Below, in pieces: positions 52,401 to 64,000 of a DNA stretch of 64,000 bases. Location: assembly GCA_034687125.1 (NCBI GenBank), contig JAQGBZ010000008.1, positions 124,001 to 188,000 of the forward strand. Direction: 5' to 3'. A model generated the notes under the pieces. It saw only the letters and a list, made by a program, of their open reading frames with translations, was not told where the DNA came from and made no database searches. The position numbers were made by a program, and so were the translations under genes. This DNA comes from Neelides folsomi. Lineage: Eukaryota > Arthropoda > Collembola > Neelipleona > Neelidae. Each line of letters opens with the position of its first letter. The stretch's first letter is position 1.

Positions 52401-54594
52401 CCTCATTATCCATCCTAATCTTTTAATTGATGAGCTGATAAGTGAAAGATTTACTTTATGGGATTAAACCCCCAACTCAGCCTTTCACTCTCCTATTGAT
52501 TCACTCCCTCATTTGCCCATGAATCTTGTTTGGAAGGGAGAGGAAGTTAATCTCTGGTTTCTAGTAGGAGTCAAACTTTGTATTTTAATCAGTAATTTGA
52601 AACTTTACAAGTTATTCTAGTTGAGTTATCTCCTATGGAGAGTTCTACGCGTCTGGGTAATACTCTTATTTGCAGAAGGGAGATTAATGGGACTCGACTG
52701 TATTTAAAGAATCTCATTATCCTCCTAGTCGGCTCAATCTTGACCTTTGGAGCGAGGGAATTTCTTAAGGGAGATTCGCAGGTGGATGAAGGAGTAGCTC
52801 CGCCGGAGGAAAACAGACGCACTTCTGAGCTCCTAAATTATTTATATTTTTCTGCCTACTCCCTGGAGGAACCAAAAGTTCTATACCCATTTACGACCCT
52901 GTAGACTCCAATAATGCAATGAGGTAATGATATGTCGAAAACGTGATGCTCTCCAGGGCGAAATGTGTCCCTAATGTCTTCATAGACGGCTTTTGACCTC
53001 GGGCCCATAACCATTCTCCCTTCCCCACTGTGATCCAACTACTCCGTTTACCCAGGGTGCATAAACATTTGGCAAACTCCACAAACATTCTAATTTTTAA
53101 ACACCGTTTAATAATTTTATATATTCTCATTTAAATTAGTTAAACTATATATTTAAATAATAGTTTATTATTTCTTTTTTGAGATCCTTTATCAATTTTC
53201 TAGAATCGACAAAACTTTAGTATTGATTTTGAAGATCTTATTTTATGGTATTTAATTACCACTTATTTCAATGCGAATAAAATGTGTGGCTAAAAAGGAA
53301 ATTGTCAAAATGCTAAAATATGATATTAAACATTAAGCTATTGGAGGTACTTAAACACATGTGGATTGAACTCCCTCACAAAAGTATTTATTTAACAAAA
53401 ATGCCAATCTAAAGGAATCTGGCGGAGTGGTCTGGAGAAAACCAGTTTTTGAGTATTTTCACTTTTTTATGGAAAACTAATGATGGTGAAATTGAGTTGA
53501 TTTGACTTTGTTCTCCATTGATGTGCCTTTGCCCTCATCCTTGTTTTAAGTCGTTCTCCTCCTGACTCCCAGGTTAAACTTGAGAGATCAGACGACGTCG
53601 TGGACTTTTATTACATCTCAATAAGATCCAAGAGATAATATATCCTCATCTAACCTCATTGCCAAACACCGAACCATAAAATCTGCATTTTCCATGCAAC
53701 TTTAAAGTTGAAAAATTCCTTTTAATCAAACAAAACAATTGGAACTTGACACCGAAGTTAATATAATTTAATTGTGAAATAATTGCATATTTACTATAAT
53801 ACTCGTAGTTTTAAACTATTGAATAAAAAATTATATTCCTTTATCTATCATTAATTAGCTATTAGAAAAGAAAAGTTTATTTTACCATGCTTTAACTTAA
53901 AGTTAGAAAATATACACGGACCCAATGAAGTTTTCTATCATACCAAATGGAGCTAAAAGGAATCGTGTTGATGTTCCATTTAAGGGCATCATTTTGACTT
54001 GCTCAATCATCCAGAACCTGGTAATTTTTCACATTTTACAAAAGCGGCCAAGTTTTTAGCTTACATATATGAATACGGGTAGATGATGAAAGTGATGTTA
54101 TATGTATACTTAGCTAATATTCTTTCTAAATACACCTCTGCTATGTGATCATCTCCTCGCCCACATATGAGGTCTAACGAGTTAATTTAGTTTTGAGTCT
54201 CTTCCTAACCCAATGGCCCTCTGACATGACAGGAAGGCTTTTAATGCCTTTGAGCCCTCCGGAAACGAAGTTAAACTTTTAAAATTATCATTTGCTTTTT
54301 ATGTCAAAAATTTCCAAAAGCACTTTGATACACACAAAAATTCTCATTTCCAATCTTTCTCAACATCTGTCGTCTTTAGGAGTGACGGGGAGGATATTAC
54401 TTAATAGCTAAAGCTCATCCTATCTCTCCTTCCACCTTTAAAAAAGAGAATGCATGGAGGTTTTACGCACTTTGATACACACAACCTTTGTTCATGTTCT
54501 ACGTATTATCTTTAATCTTTGAGGATTTTTAAACCTCATTTGCTCTAAAGGGTTCTTCATGCACAAATTTCACGAACTTAGTTCTTTATTACAT
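46483..54594. other. Non-coding stretch without recognised genes
   Basis: Contains open frames of 134-144 codons on the minus strand (48245-48679, 49420-49824). A small exon-like interval at 46976-47017 is bordered by TTTTCAG and GTAAGG. None resembles a family I recognise, and no chain of phase-compatible exons was found. Confidence 0.4.
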
Positions 54595-54683
54595 AGCATA
54601 AAGTTATTCATTATTGAATAATATAAAGTTATTCTTTATGACGTAATATAAAGTTATTCTTTATGACGTAATATAAAGTTATT
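54595..54683. repeat. 25-bp tandem repeat, about 3.6 copies
   Basis: The unit is 25 bp, beginning AATATAAAGTTATTCTTTAT and ending GACGT. Copies run 54595-54619 (diverged), 54620-54644, 54645-54669 (identical to the previous copy) and 54670-54683 (partial). Confidence 0.85.
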
Positions 54684-57600
54684 TGAGCTAGCGATTAATA
54701 AGGTTGATGAATAGAAATATAATATAAAATAAATATAAATTCTAATTGGAAACGTGTGCAATTCCCCGACGTTTGACTTTGAGTTCAGAGTGGTTGAAGA
54801 GGTCGAGGCATTTGGGAAACAGAGTTTCAAGTTTTCATTTAATGATGAAGGGATTTGGAGAGTGTAATGATGTCAATGTCTCAGTTGAACACAAGCTTAA
54901 AACCACATACCATCCACTTTTCTCCTCATCAGGTCTTGATCGGAATATGGTGTAGAAAACCACAGAAAATGAGGAGAAGGAAGCCGGAAACAGTTAAGCC
55001 GATTATTCCTTCTCCTCGACACCCAAACGCCCTCTGATTCACCCATTCACCTGATCAAGTTCAAAAAGTTATATCTAAAAAAGTTGAGAGGCGAAGTTCG
55101 TGAGTTCATGGATTTTGGCCAAATTGCATGCATGATATACAAGAAGTCATTGAATCGAGTCGCCGAAATTTCCATAAGAATACTCAAAGGCAATTTGAAG
55201 TCGGTGGAGGGATTTTTAACTTCCAATGATGGTGGATGAGTGGCTGGATGAAGGAGGAAATTGAGAGCATTTCGAACCGCTTTTAAAACTTTCTACTCTG
55301 TTTGGGGGGAAAGAAATTTTGAAAATGTATTCCGGGCGAGGCTTCGTTGGCCCTCGTAATAAATTTCCAAATTTTATGGCCAGCATGCGTAGAGGGGAAT
55401 GTTGTTCATATTAGACGACGTCAGGGGAAGAAGTGAAATGACCATATTTCAAATTTAAGAGTGGATTCCCATTACGCGTGGGCCGACCTGGTTAAGCGGA
55501 GTCTTTTGCAAAAACGTGGTTTCGCCAGCATGACTTTTATGAGTCCAAAAAGGTCAGTTTCATTTTGGGCCGTTTTTCTCCTTTAATAGGCCGAGTCTTC
55601 GGAGGGGCCTTCAAATATTTGAGAATTTCTGCATAAAGTTGAATATCTTTATGTTCCTCATTGGCAGCTCCTCCTCCGGCCATTCCCAATTCCCTCCATC
55701 CTTCGTCAATAAACGAAGATTGGGAGATGTGATGGGGAGTCTCCCGCATCATCCACCATCGGCATCCATTATTCTGCAAGATCCACTTCGTTGGCCAACT
55801 CGCGGCCCCATGGGCAGTTGGCTCATAATATTTGCCTCGATTTTTTATCATGTGCCGAGCGACCATAAAATAAAATAAAACGGGCGTAAATTTGGAATTT
55901 GTGGGAAGGAGACGTTGGGGATTCGGAGTCAAAGCGTTTTGCATCTCCGGACCAGCCGCCACGGGAGTCTTTATCCCGTCGAGCAAATGAGACTCCGTAA
56001 TAAACCATATATAAATTTCCACATCCAGTACATTGCTATTTACATAGAATACAACATGCGGAAAACATAGAGCGGATTCTACTTGGTAATATCTCTCCAA
56101 TTCTAGTGAAGAGCAAATCTCATGGTGACTTCCCGAGACCCTCCCCTAAACCTTTGTTGTAGATTCCTCTATGGAATCTTGACTTGTATGTTATCTAATT
56201 GACTTCGTCCCCTATGGTATATAATGAAACTACGCACAACACTCAAGACAACTCACTTTAGGCCCATATGAATAGTTAGCTTTGTTCCATCTGAATAATC
56301 ACTCCTTATTATTCACACATTAGCCGCATACCAAAATGTGTGTAATAAACCTAGGAGATGGATATTGGCTTAATAAACCGCGGGTAAGCATTTGCCTCTG
56401 TTTCATCCTCCTATCTACAAAGACTGGATAGTAATGATATGAAGTAGAGAATTGGTAAAGCTCGTAAAGTGTAGCTCGCATTTTTCACAATTTCCATTTT
56501 AATTAGATTCAAGCCATTAGAGTGGATAATTGGGCAATTTCTCATCGGCCGCTATCAACTCAAACTCATCAACGGTTAATGGAGAAAAGTAATAAAATGC
56601 GAAGGAGCCATGAGAGCCCCAATGTATATGGCTTTATTGTTCTCTGCATCCTAAGAGATTCCTTACAAGTCTCCTTTGGATCCCAACGGCTCCCACCTTT
56701 TATTGTCTCCTTCCTTCAATTGCAAATTAATTCGCATTCGCTAAAGAGCATTCCGCTCCCTCAACAAATCCTTCACTAAATTCCACTCCTTATCCTTGTC
56801 CAGTGAACATTCTTCCGCTCCGTGTATGGAAATTTGTTGTCTTCAACCAATTCGACACGAACAATAACGTAAAGGATTAATTGAACAACGAATTACTTAT
56901 TGGTTGACCATAAGTAACTTTACAAAATACAGACTTGATACTTTAAATTATTGATTTTGATACATGTGCCATATCTTTATAATATTAATTTAAAATTTGC
57001 AAACTCTGCAATAAAATAATGTTCCAATGATAAGAAAATTAAAAGGTAATTCGTTTCGGTGATATGAATATCTGGTAGAATATTAAGATTTTCATCTTAT
57101 AGATTTCATATTAAACATTAAACCAAATGAAGAGGAGAAGGAGATAATAAGTATAATATTATAAAATACAATGGATGGTTATGATTTCCTTATCTCGGAT
57201 ACTGGAGATGTTGAGTGTATTCTCAACCATGCAAATTGGATTGGAGGATTTGTGTGGATGACATTTTTAAGTGAATTGGCAGGAAGTTTTCCATACAGCA
57301 TGGGTAAAAGAAAACAGGATAAGAGTGCATGGAGATATGAAAGAATGACCTCACTCTCACGAGTTACATTTTAATCTTCCAATTTGCTCCATCTCGATTG
57401 AATTGGATTACATCTAGTCCGCGTAATGAAGAGGAGCGAAGCGTTTCAGCTTTATATGGCCCATTCTCTCTGAATAGCTTCCCGACACTTCTTCAGCTAA
57501 TGGCTAATTCTAACATTATTTATTTTATTCCTATGCTCTTTAAACCATTCATGCACCATATTCTATGAGATCACTTATATATAAACCAAAGTAATTCATT

Positions 57601-59408
57601 TTACATTTTTAAAATTTACATAATATGCCGCATGAACTTATAAATACAATATTTTTTTACATTTGAAAGTAATTATAAAGTTGAATGACATTTATTATAT
57701 TAATCAAAAAATTTAAAATACTAAAAATGTTAAGAATCCGATGTAGTCGAATCCTTACAAAAATGTACAGAAACCTCATTATTTTATAAGACATGTATTT
57801 TGATTTTTAATAATAAAAATAATTTTTTAACGCGTATAATAAAAATTGACATGTTTATTAAAGATTGGATTAACGGGTCTGGTCATTGACATTTTGATCT
57901 TGCGACTTCAGTAGTTCGCGTGTCTGGGGATGAAATTAGAGACTTTCGACTCATCATTAGCCAAGAGGTAAATCATGTAATGATTACACCTGAGATTCAC
58001 CTGGGATCTTCTATCCAGTGTAATTTCGTGGAGTGGAAGGGGTGCGAAGAGCAGAGGGAGGGAAGCCGACCGCAGCGTGCAATACATCCACAGGGCTTCA
58101 GTTGCTCTCAGGATCTCGAAGGGGAAACATCGCTCTCTCGTGCACCGGCCAACTTCATTTTCACTCACAGTATAAAACATTCTCAAACCATTTGCAAATA
58201 TTTTGCAAATTACTATTAATCCAAAACCTTCACCAAGTCATTATTGACATTCTGGTAATTAACTCCCTTAAGTCTGGTTTCATTTTAAGTACTTTTGATC
58301 AAATTATCGCCCAAAATCTTCATTTTCATTTTCACTAATTACTCATTACCTTCAAAGTAAAAATAAAAAATACAATTGTTTCAACGTGGTTCATCATTTT
58401 AACGTGTGTTGCAATAAAACGTCGTAAAACGTCAACGCCAAAAACATTTTGTGAAAAAGTTAAAATCATTTTCTCCATTTCCTCTTGAATATAGCCATAT
58501 TCCAACTTGGAAATTTTCGCAATTGCCTTTTCGAATCAACTATACAATTAAAAGCCAATTTCATAAAAGTTATTTTCCAAAAATTCGAGAAAATCCACAT
58601 TTGACATTTTATAAGTAAAGAAACAATTTTTCGAATAATCAATTAAGCGACAATTTTCAACTTATAAAACACGACAATTCCGTTCTTAACTTATAAAATA
58701 CGTTCAAGTTTTATTGCGTGTTAGAAGTGGAGAAAATAATTGTTATATCTTCTTGTGAAGGAAAAGTTGGGTTTTAAATTAAGAGAGACTTCGAAGAATT
58801 TAAAGAAGTTTGAGTTGAGGAATGATCAAAGTGAAAATATCTCCATTCAAAGTGGTCAAGTGCGTGAATAATAAAAGTTTATCAATTCGCAGGGATAAAT
58901 AATCGGACACTCCATCGCATCAAATCTTGAACAAGAACGACGTCGAGGATAATTGCTCAGACTTGAAACAGGTTCCTACCTTCAAATTATTTTAAAATTA
59001 TTTTCATTCACAAAAGCTAGAGTGGTAGGAAGGAGTCATCAAAATGATCATCATAATAAGAGTGTGAAGATTCGCAAAGGTGAATCTTCCTGCAATTTCT
59101 TCTGAGGCATAACCATTTTATCATGATTTTCATACATAATACTAATTGAATCCTTGCAAAAAAATTCCTGATTTTTTACTTATAAAATAAGTAACATAGC
59201 TCAAAATTGAACCGTAATGCAATTGGATTAATATAATCATTTAATAAATATATAACGAATTTTTATAAACACTATCAGTAGTTATAATATTGCAATAATA
59301 TTGCAAAATACATTAATATTTTTCAATGGATTGATTTTATTTATTTATACAACTGCGTTATGTGTGTTACACCATCAGTAAAATATTATTTTATATTTTA
59401 TATGCAAT
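54684..59408. other. Non-coding stretch with one long minus-strand open frame
   Basis: The longest open frame outside unc-13 is on the minus strand at 55537-56100 (187 codons). It starts MERYYQVESALCFPHVVFYV and is rich in Trp, His and Pro. I recognise no domain. It sits in a locally GC-richer patch, where long open frames arise more easily. No other feature is supported. Confidence 0.35.
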
Positions 59409-59615
59409 ACCAGCAATGGACCCGTCTCCCGACGGGTTGGACACTTCTATCCATTAAAAACTATTAAATCTTACATCTATCTAGGGTTTCCAACTTTAAA
59501 ATTATAACAATATAATGCACTTTTAATAAGTTGAAAATGCTAGATAGATGTAAGATTTAATAGTTTTTAATGGATAGAAGTGACCAAACCGTCGGGAGAC
59601 GGGCTCATTGCTGGT
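59409..59615. mobile_element. Foldback / MITE-like element with 76-bp inverted arms
   Basis: The left arm 59409-59484 and right arm 59540-59615 are reverse complements at 72 of 76 positions, separated by 55 bases. Ends are ACCAGCAATG and CATTGCTGGT. Each arm holds a nested palindrome near its tip (CCCGTCTCCCGACGGG in the left arm). It has no coding capacity. I see no clear target-site duplication. The size and structure fit a non-autonomous DNA transposon remnant; an RNA hairpin gene is a less likely alternative. Confidence 0.8.
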
Positions 59616-60529
59616 CTTTAGTTATAAAATATCAGTGTATTTCCGTAATCCATCGACTTTTAAATCTTACTACAATAGTGTGTAATGAATTAAAAATACC
59701 AACCCGACAGGAATTTTTCCGTGATTTAAATGGTTTGAGGGTATTTAATTAAACCGATCGACACTTTAAAATCATGATTATGACCCAGAGCTGGGCATTT
59801 GCTCCAATCTGTCCTACAAAGTGTTGACACAGACACCTTTGGGGAGCCAGACACCTTTTAAAATCTCATGTTTGACCCTCGGACACAAATCGGACCCGAA
59901 CACAAGCGGAGGGAGGGAAAGGAAACGCTTCCATATGAACGTTTGTCTAACTCAAACTCGCCAACTTTTACAAAATATTTCAAAAGTTTGTGAAACCCTT
60001 CCTTGCCAAAAGACACATTGTCTAAGATTTCTCGAGAACGATCGGTTTAATTAGAAAAAACTCCCCGTCACGTTGATCTCGGAAAAATTCCGGTCAGATT
60101 GGCATTTACAATTCAGCCGCCACTGTTGTAGTAAGAGAGAAAAGTTCCATTGTGGAAACAAAGACTGATATTTTATAAAGGTAGATAAAGCATAGAATTA
60201 GATTTTCTAGCATAAAATATTAGATGGAATTTATATGTTATGTCATTGGGCTCTTGAGCCTTTGATGAGGAATGCAAGAGTCATTTGAAGGGGCCTGGAA
60301 GGTAGAGATCTTATTTCAAAGGATAAGTGGATGGGCATCAATTGATGTAAGAGGAATTTAAAAGAAGACGATTCTTTGAACTGGACTCAAATCTGACCAA
60401 AAGCTCTTCCTCCTTTGACTCTCTTTTAACTTCAAGCCCGAGAGCCATTCCCGTAATAATAGGAGTTCGAGATGGGGATTTCGCGATTCCTTTTTCCTCC
60501 TCAACAACTTGAATCGAATTTAACGGAAT
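59616..60529. other. Non-coding stretch
   Basis: No recognised gene. Short frames only. Confidence 0.4.
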
Positions 60530-60575
60530 TTTTCTTTTAAATTTAATTTTCTTTTAAACTTAATTTTCTTTTACC
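60530..60575. repeat. 17-bp tandem repeat, about 2.7 copies
   Basis: The unit TTTTCTTTTAAATTTAA is at 60530-60546, repeated with one change at 60547-60563 and partially at 60564-60575. It is a low-complexity AT satellite. Confidence 0.75.
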
Positions 60576-63500
60576 TAACTCAAATCCTTTCATTTATATT
60601 GTTATACATAATTTTATTTTCAAATTTTTATTCCTTACCATTCAAGTTCCATGTTCCATTCATTATTTTATTTTATACTTGTAATTTCCCGGAAAAAGTT
60701 GTGCCGGATTTTACATTAAATTATTAATAAAAAAATATTTTCGGCTTATTCTATAACTCGAATATTCTCCAAAAGTCTTTCTTTACATCATGCCAGAATG
60801 GAGAATGGCCAGAATCATTGAGTTCCAAATGGGTAAATTGATTTTTCAAAAGGAAATTTTTTAACACGCTGGGGATTTTGATCGAATGGAGGGAAATGTG
60901 TGTTGGAAGTAACGTCTTGAACTTCATTTTCGACTCGAGGGATTTAGGTATGTTGGGTTCCGTCCTTGTGACAAAGGAGCCGTGTGTGATCTGATTCACG
61001 GATCCTGAATTTCCTCCTCCCTCGTCTCATTCTCATAATATATAGGAAGGAGGAGAAGAGAGTTTTCGGTTCATGTGCTTCATTCGATTTCCACTTTGTA
61101 AGTAGCTTCGAATCCCTTGGAACTCAATGGAGATGAGGGCGGGTAACAGATGGATCCCTCTGACACCTCATCCTTCCTCCCCACCATTTTTCATCTTCCT
61201 GGTCCACGAGGAATGAGAGCGGGAGACAAAACCGCAAAGTGCAACAGCGACTCTCTCAACCATTTCATTACAAATTTTATTATTCAGGAACGAGAAGTCG
61301 GAAAGTGCACTTTCTCCATACCCATTCCAGAACCCGGAATCCTTTCCAGGAGCTTTGGGTTTTTCCCTCCATAAGCTCCAGGATTTTCTACCTCACGTCT
61401 CGCCAAACCCATCCTTAACACGTTTCATATCTCTTCTCATAGGGAAACAAATCCCGCATTTCTCGATTCGTAAATCTGATTTTCTTTGATGCTTGTAATT
61501 CTGAGGTTTCCTTCGGAATAATTTGACTTTGCGTTGAAATACTCAAACTTACCCAAAGGATTTTCGCGCCCTATAATCTCATGTTTTCCTCTCTCCCGTG
61601 CATAAACCTGGACCCTATATTTGAAGATACATCTTCATATATAAACTTGTGATGGATTTGCCGGTGAGAAGATTCATACATATAAGAAATTCGCTTAAGC
61701 ATTGTGTATGTGTGTGCCTTTGAATTGAAGGGATTTGTAATAAAATAGGTTGAATCTTGGAATAAATGGAAAGGTAGAGAGAGCAAGGGAAAATCACGTT
61801 TCCGCTCATAGAGGAAAGGATGAGCCGACAAAGATGACAAGTCGATCCAAAAACTAATCAAGTCTCCCTTCCTTTCTTTCTCCAATCTTGGTCTTCAAAC
61901 TGTGAGAGGAGATCTGAAGAAGAGTTTCTTATACTTCTGGGACACATCACTCAAATTCATTTCTTTTATTAAAATTTCATCCTGGAATTTCATTTTTGAG
62001 ACAATTTTTTTGACAATCAGCATTTAATTTAATGCCGAGTATAATGAATGGCTTCATTTCTAATAATGTAAGAATGTAAAATGTCAAATGAACTCTTGTT
62101 TCATTTTTCATTTTTGCATGTATCTAAGAACAATATACAATTTATTAAAGAATAAATTTTTATAACGCTATGTAGTTAATATATGTTTAGTTGGTTTGGA
62201 TTGTAATACAGTACGTGAGGGTTGTTTGAGTTTTCATATAAAGAATGAATGTCGGCGGGGAAAAGGTCCGGAGACAATGGGAGAGTAAGATGAGGAATGA
62301 GATAATAATTGAAAGGAGTTTGTATGTACAAGGACCGCTTTTATTCAGACTGTCGAGGGTGGGCGAGGGAGACAAATACAAATTGAGGGTTGGAAAGAGA
62401 CGAAGGGCTCCTGTGTGGCGAGTGGAAGGAGCTGAGGAGAAATCCTTAAATCATATTATTATAATATAGAAGATGAACTTACATGGCTTGAATGATTCTT
62501 GATTATTATCTCAAAGTCAGATCGCATCTTGTCTTCTTGATTTCATTCAACTTACCGCACAGGTCTCACACACATCTAAATGCAAGAGAGTGAACTATTC
62601 CCTATTAAACTTCTGAATTCTAAGTGAGGAAAAAGAGCGACGGATGGGAAGGGTCGTGCTTATATGCAGAGGGAATGTAATATGTAAGAACATGGGAAAA
62701 TGCCTATCTCGACCTGCCATACTCATTGATTTCATCTTCGAAGAATTGAGGTCTTTTATGAATGTGTAAAAGGAAAAGACGCCGTTGGATTTCAGCTGTC
62801 ATTCGACTTTCGCCGAAATGATGGATGAACTTCCGATTCCAATAGAGATCAAAGTTATTGCATTCTACCCAGATCCCCTCCCGCAATTCTTATGCATGCG
62901 CGCTTATGGTCTGCATCTTCATTTCAAAGGAATTTTCTAAATCTTTAGAATTTTACGGTTTTTATTCCTCTTCCCTCCAATTTTATCATTTTAAAATTTA
63001 TTTCTATAAATTACTTTGAATAATTATGAGCCCTAAAAAAATCTTAAAATATAATAATAGATAAGTTGAATCATCGGATATTTAAACGGTCGAGGTATAA
63101 ATCATTAATCAAAATATTCTAGACAAGAGATATAAATTAAGTAGGTAAATGTAATTCTGAATGGATTCATTTTAGGAATTTTGCCATTTTCAATAGATAT
63201 TCCCAAGTATTGATATTCGTAATGTTATAAGTTTTGGACCTAGTTTAAGTTTGTTCGTTCAGAATTTGATCCCGAGTCGGATGCTCCCGTTAGCACACAA
63301 ATGTAATACATTCACGATCAGAGGTTTTGGTTCGACCCAGAATCTTAAACTTTGAGCTGCTTCAAGGATTCCCCGATAAGGATGAATGTGAAGTGCGAGG
63401 AGAATTTCAGTTGTGCCAAAATTCCTCCTTTAAAGTTCTCCCTCCTTCACTCCTCTAAAGAGTGGAAGCCGACGATTCCGATGCCAGAGATCGAAAGGAG

Positions 63501-64000
63501 ATTAGATTCCAAGTTTCCGCTTCCACATTTCATATTTATTTTTTGAATCAAAGGAGAGAGAAGGGTAAAGTTTTAAAAGTGAAATGCATGTGGGTTCTTC
63601 TGGTATTCTCTTTGGTGACTGGGCTTGAAAGGTGAATTCATTCTGAGGTTTTGTGGTGCTTGAGAATAATTAAACATTTTATTTGGTCCAACCATACTTA
63701 ACTTTGTTTATCCTGTTCAATTCCCATTCTATTCAATTTACAATTTGGTGGAATGTTATGGGAAGTATAAATTTAATTATAAAAAATTGTATGTTGTTGA
63801 TTCTAACCGGAGGATCTAAAGTAGGTTGAAAGGAGGACATGAAAGGGGAATTTATTGATTATTTCTGTCCCTTTGTTTTCAGCTTATAATGGAATCAAAG
63901 AGGAAATATTATGAATATGAAAGGGATTCGTGATCCTTTAGAGACTGTTGCTTCTGCCGATGGTTCTATTATGTCCTGTTCAAGAGATATTATCTACCAG
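60576..64000. other. Non-coding stretch to the window end
   Basis: No gene recognised. Open frames (for example 61571-61885 minus, 62245-62469 plus) are short and unlike known proteins. A tRNA-like GGTTCGACCC near 63330 was tested and rejected. Confidence 0.4.

Noticed and set aside
63255-63350. GGTTCGACCC near 63330 as a tRNA B box
   Set aside because: The T-arm does not give a five-pair stem with a seven-base loop, and no acceptor or anticodon arm can be paired.

Overview
The window is a 64 kb piece of animal nuclear DNA. It is AT-rich and carries GT-AG introns of about 60 bp to 4 kb. The only gene I recognise is a plus-strand unc-13 (Munc13/UNC13) synaptic-vesicle priming gene. Its coding sequence runs from about 2167 to 38903. 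The conserved part resembles insect Unc-13 more closely than vertebrate Munc13: it has the invertebrate insert after MTDKS (DNAK..NAKIEDM..LFK) and insect-like MUN residues. A protostome, most likely an arthropod, is my inference; I cannot name the species.

Layout. 1-2166: upstream/5' non-coding DNA. 2167-8091: one giant exon coding 1975 residues of mostly disordered N-terminus, with a coiled coil near its start. 8092-13386: long introns with small exons leading into the C1 domain. 13387-13606: the complete C1 zinc finger. 13738-17837: the C1-C2B linker and the C2B domain. 18231 to about 29584: the MUN domain. 33514-33648: a phase 1-1 exon in the MUN-C2C linker. 35087-38903: C2C and the C-terminus. 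I traced 28 constitutive coding exons, one alternative exon and one probable 9-nt microexon. Splice phases agree at every junction and the model totals about 3259 residues. Everything from 38904 to 64000 is putative 3' UTR and then AT-rich sequence without a recognised gene. It holds a foldback (MITE-like) element, two short tandem repeats and a small inverted repeat.

The most interesting feature is a pair of 107-nt exons, 15016-15122 and 15894-16000, that appear mutually exclusive. They encode two versions (14 of 35 residues identical) of the segment joining C1 to the first strand of C2B. Both need an upstream exon ending in phase 2. That phase is supplied by a consensus GC-AG donor at 13859, not by the nearby GT. 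Including both exons or neither creates an early stop. The gene could therefore make two priming factors that differ only in the coupling between the diacylglycerol-binding C1 and the Ca2+/phosphoinositide-binding C2B.
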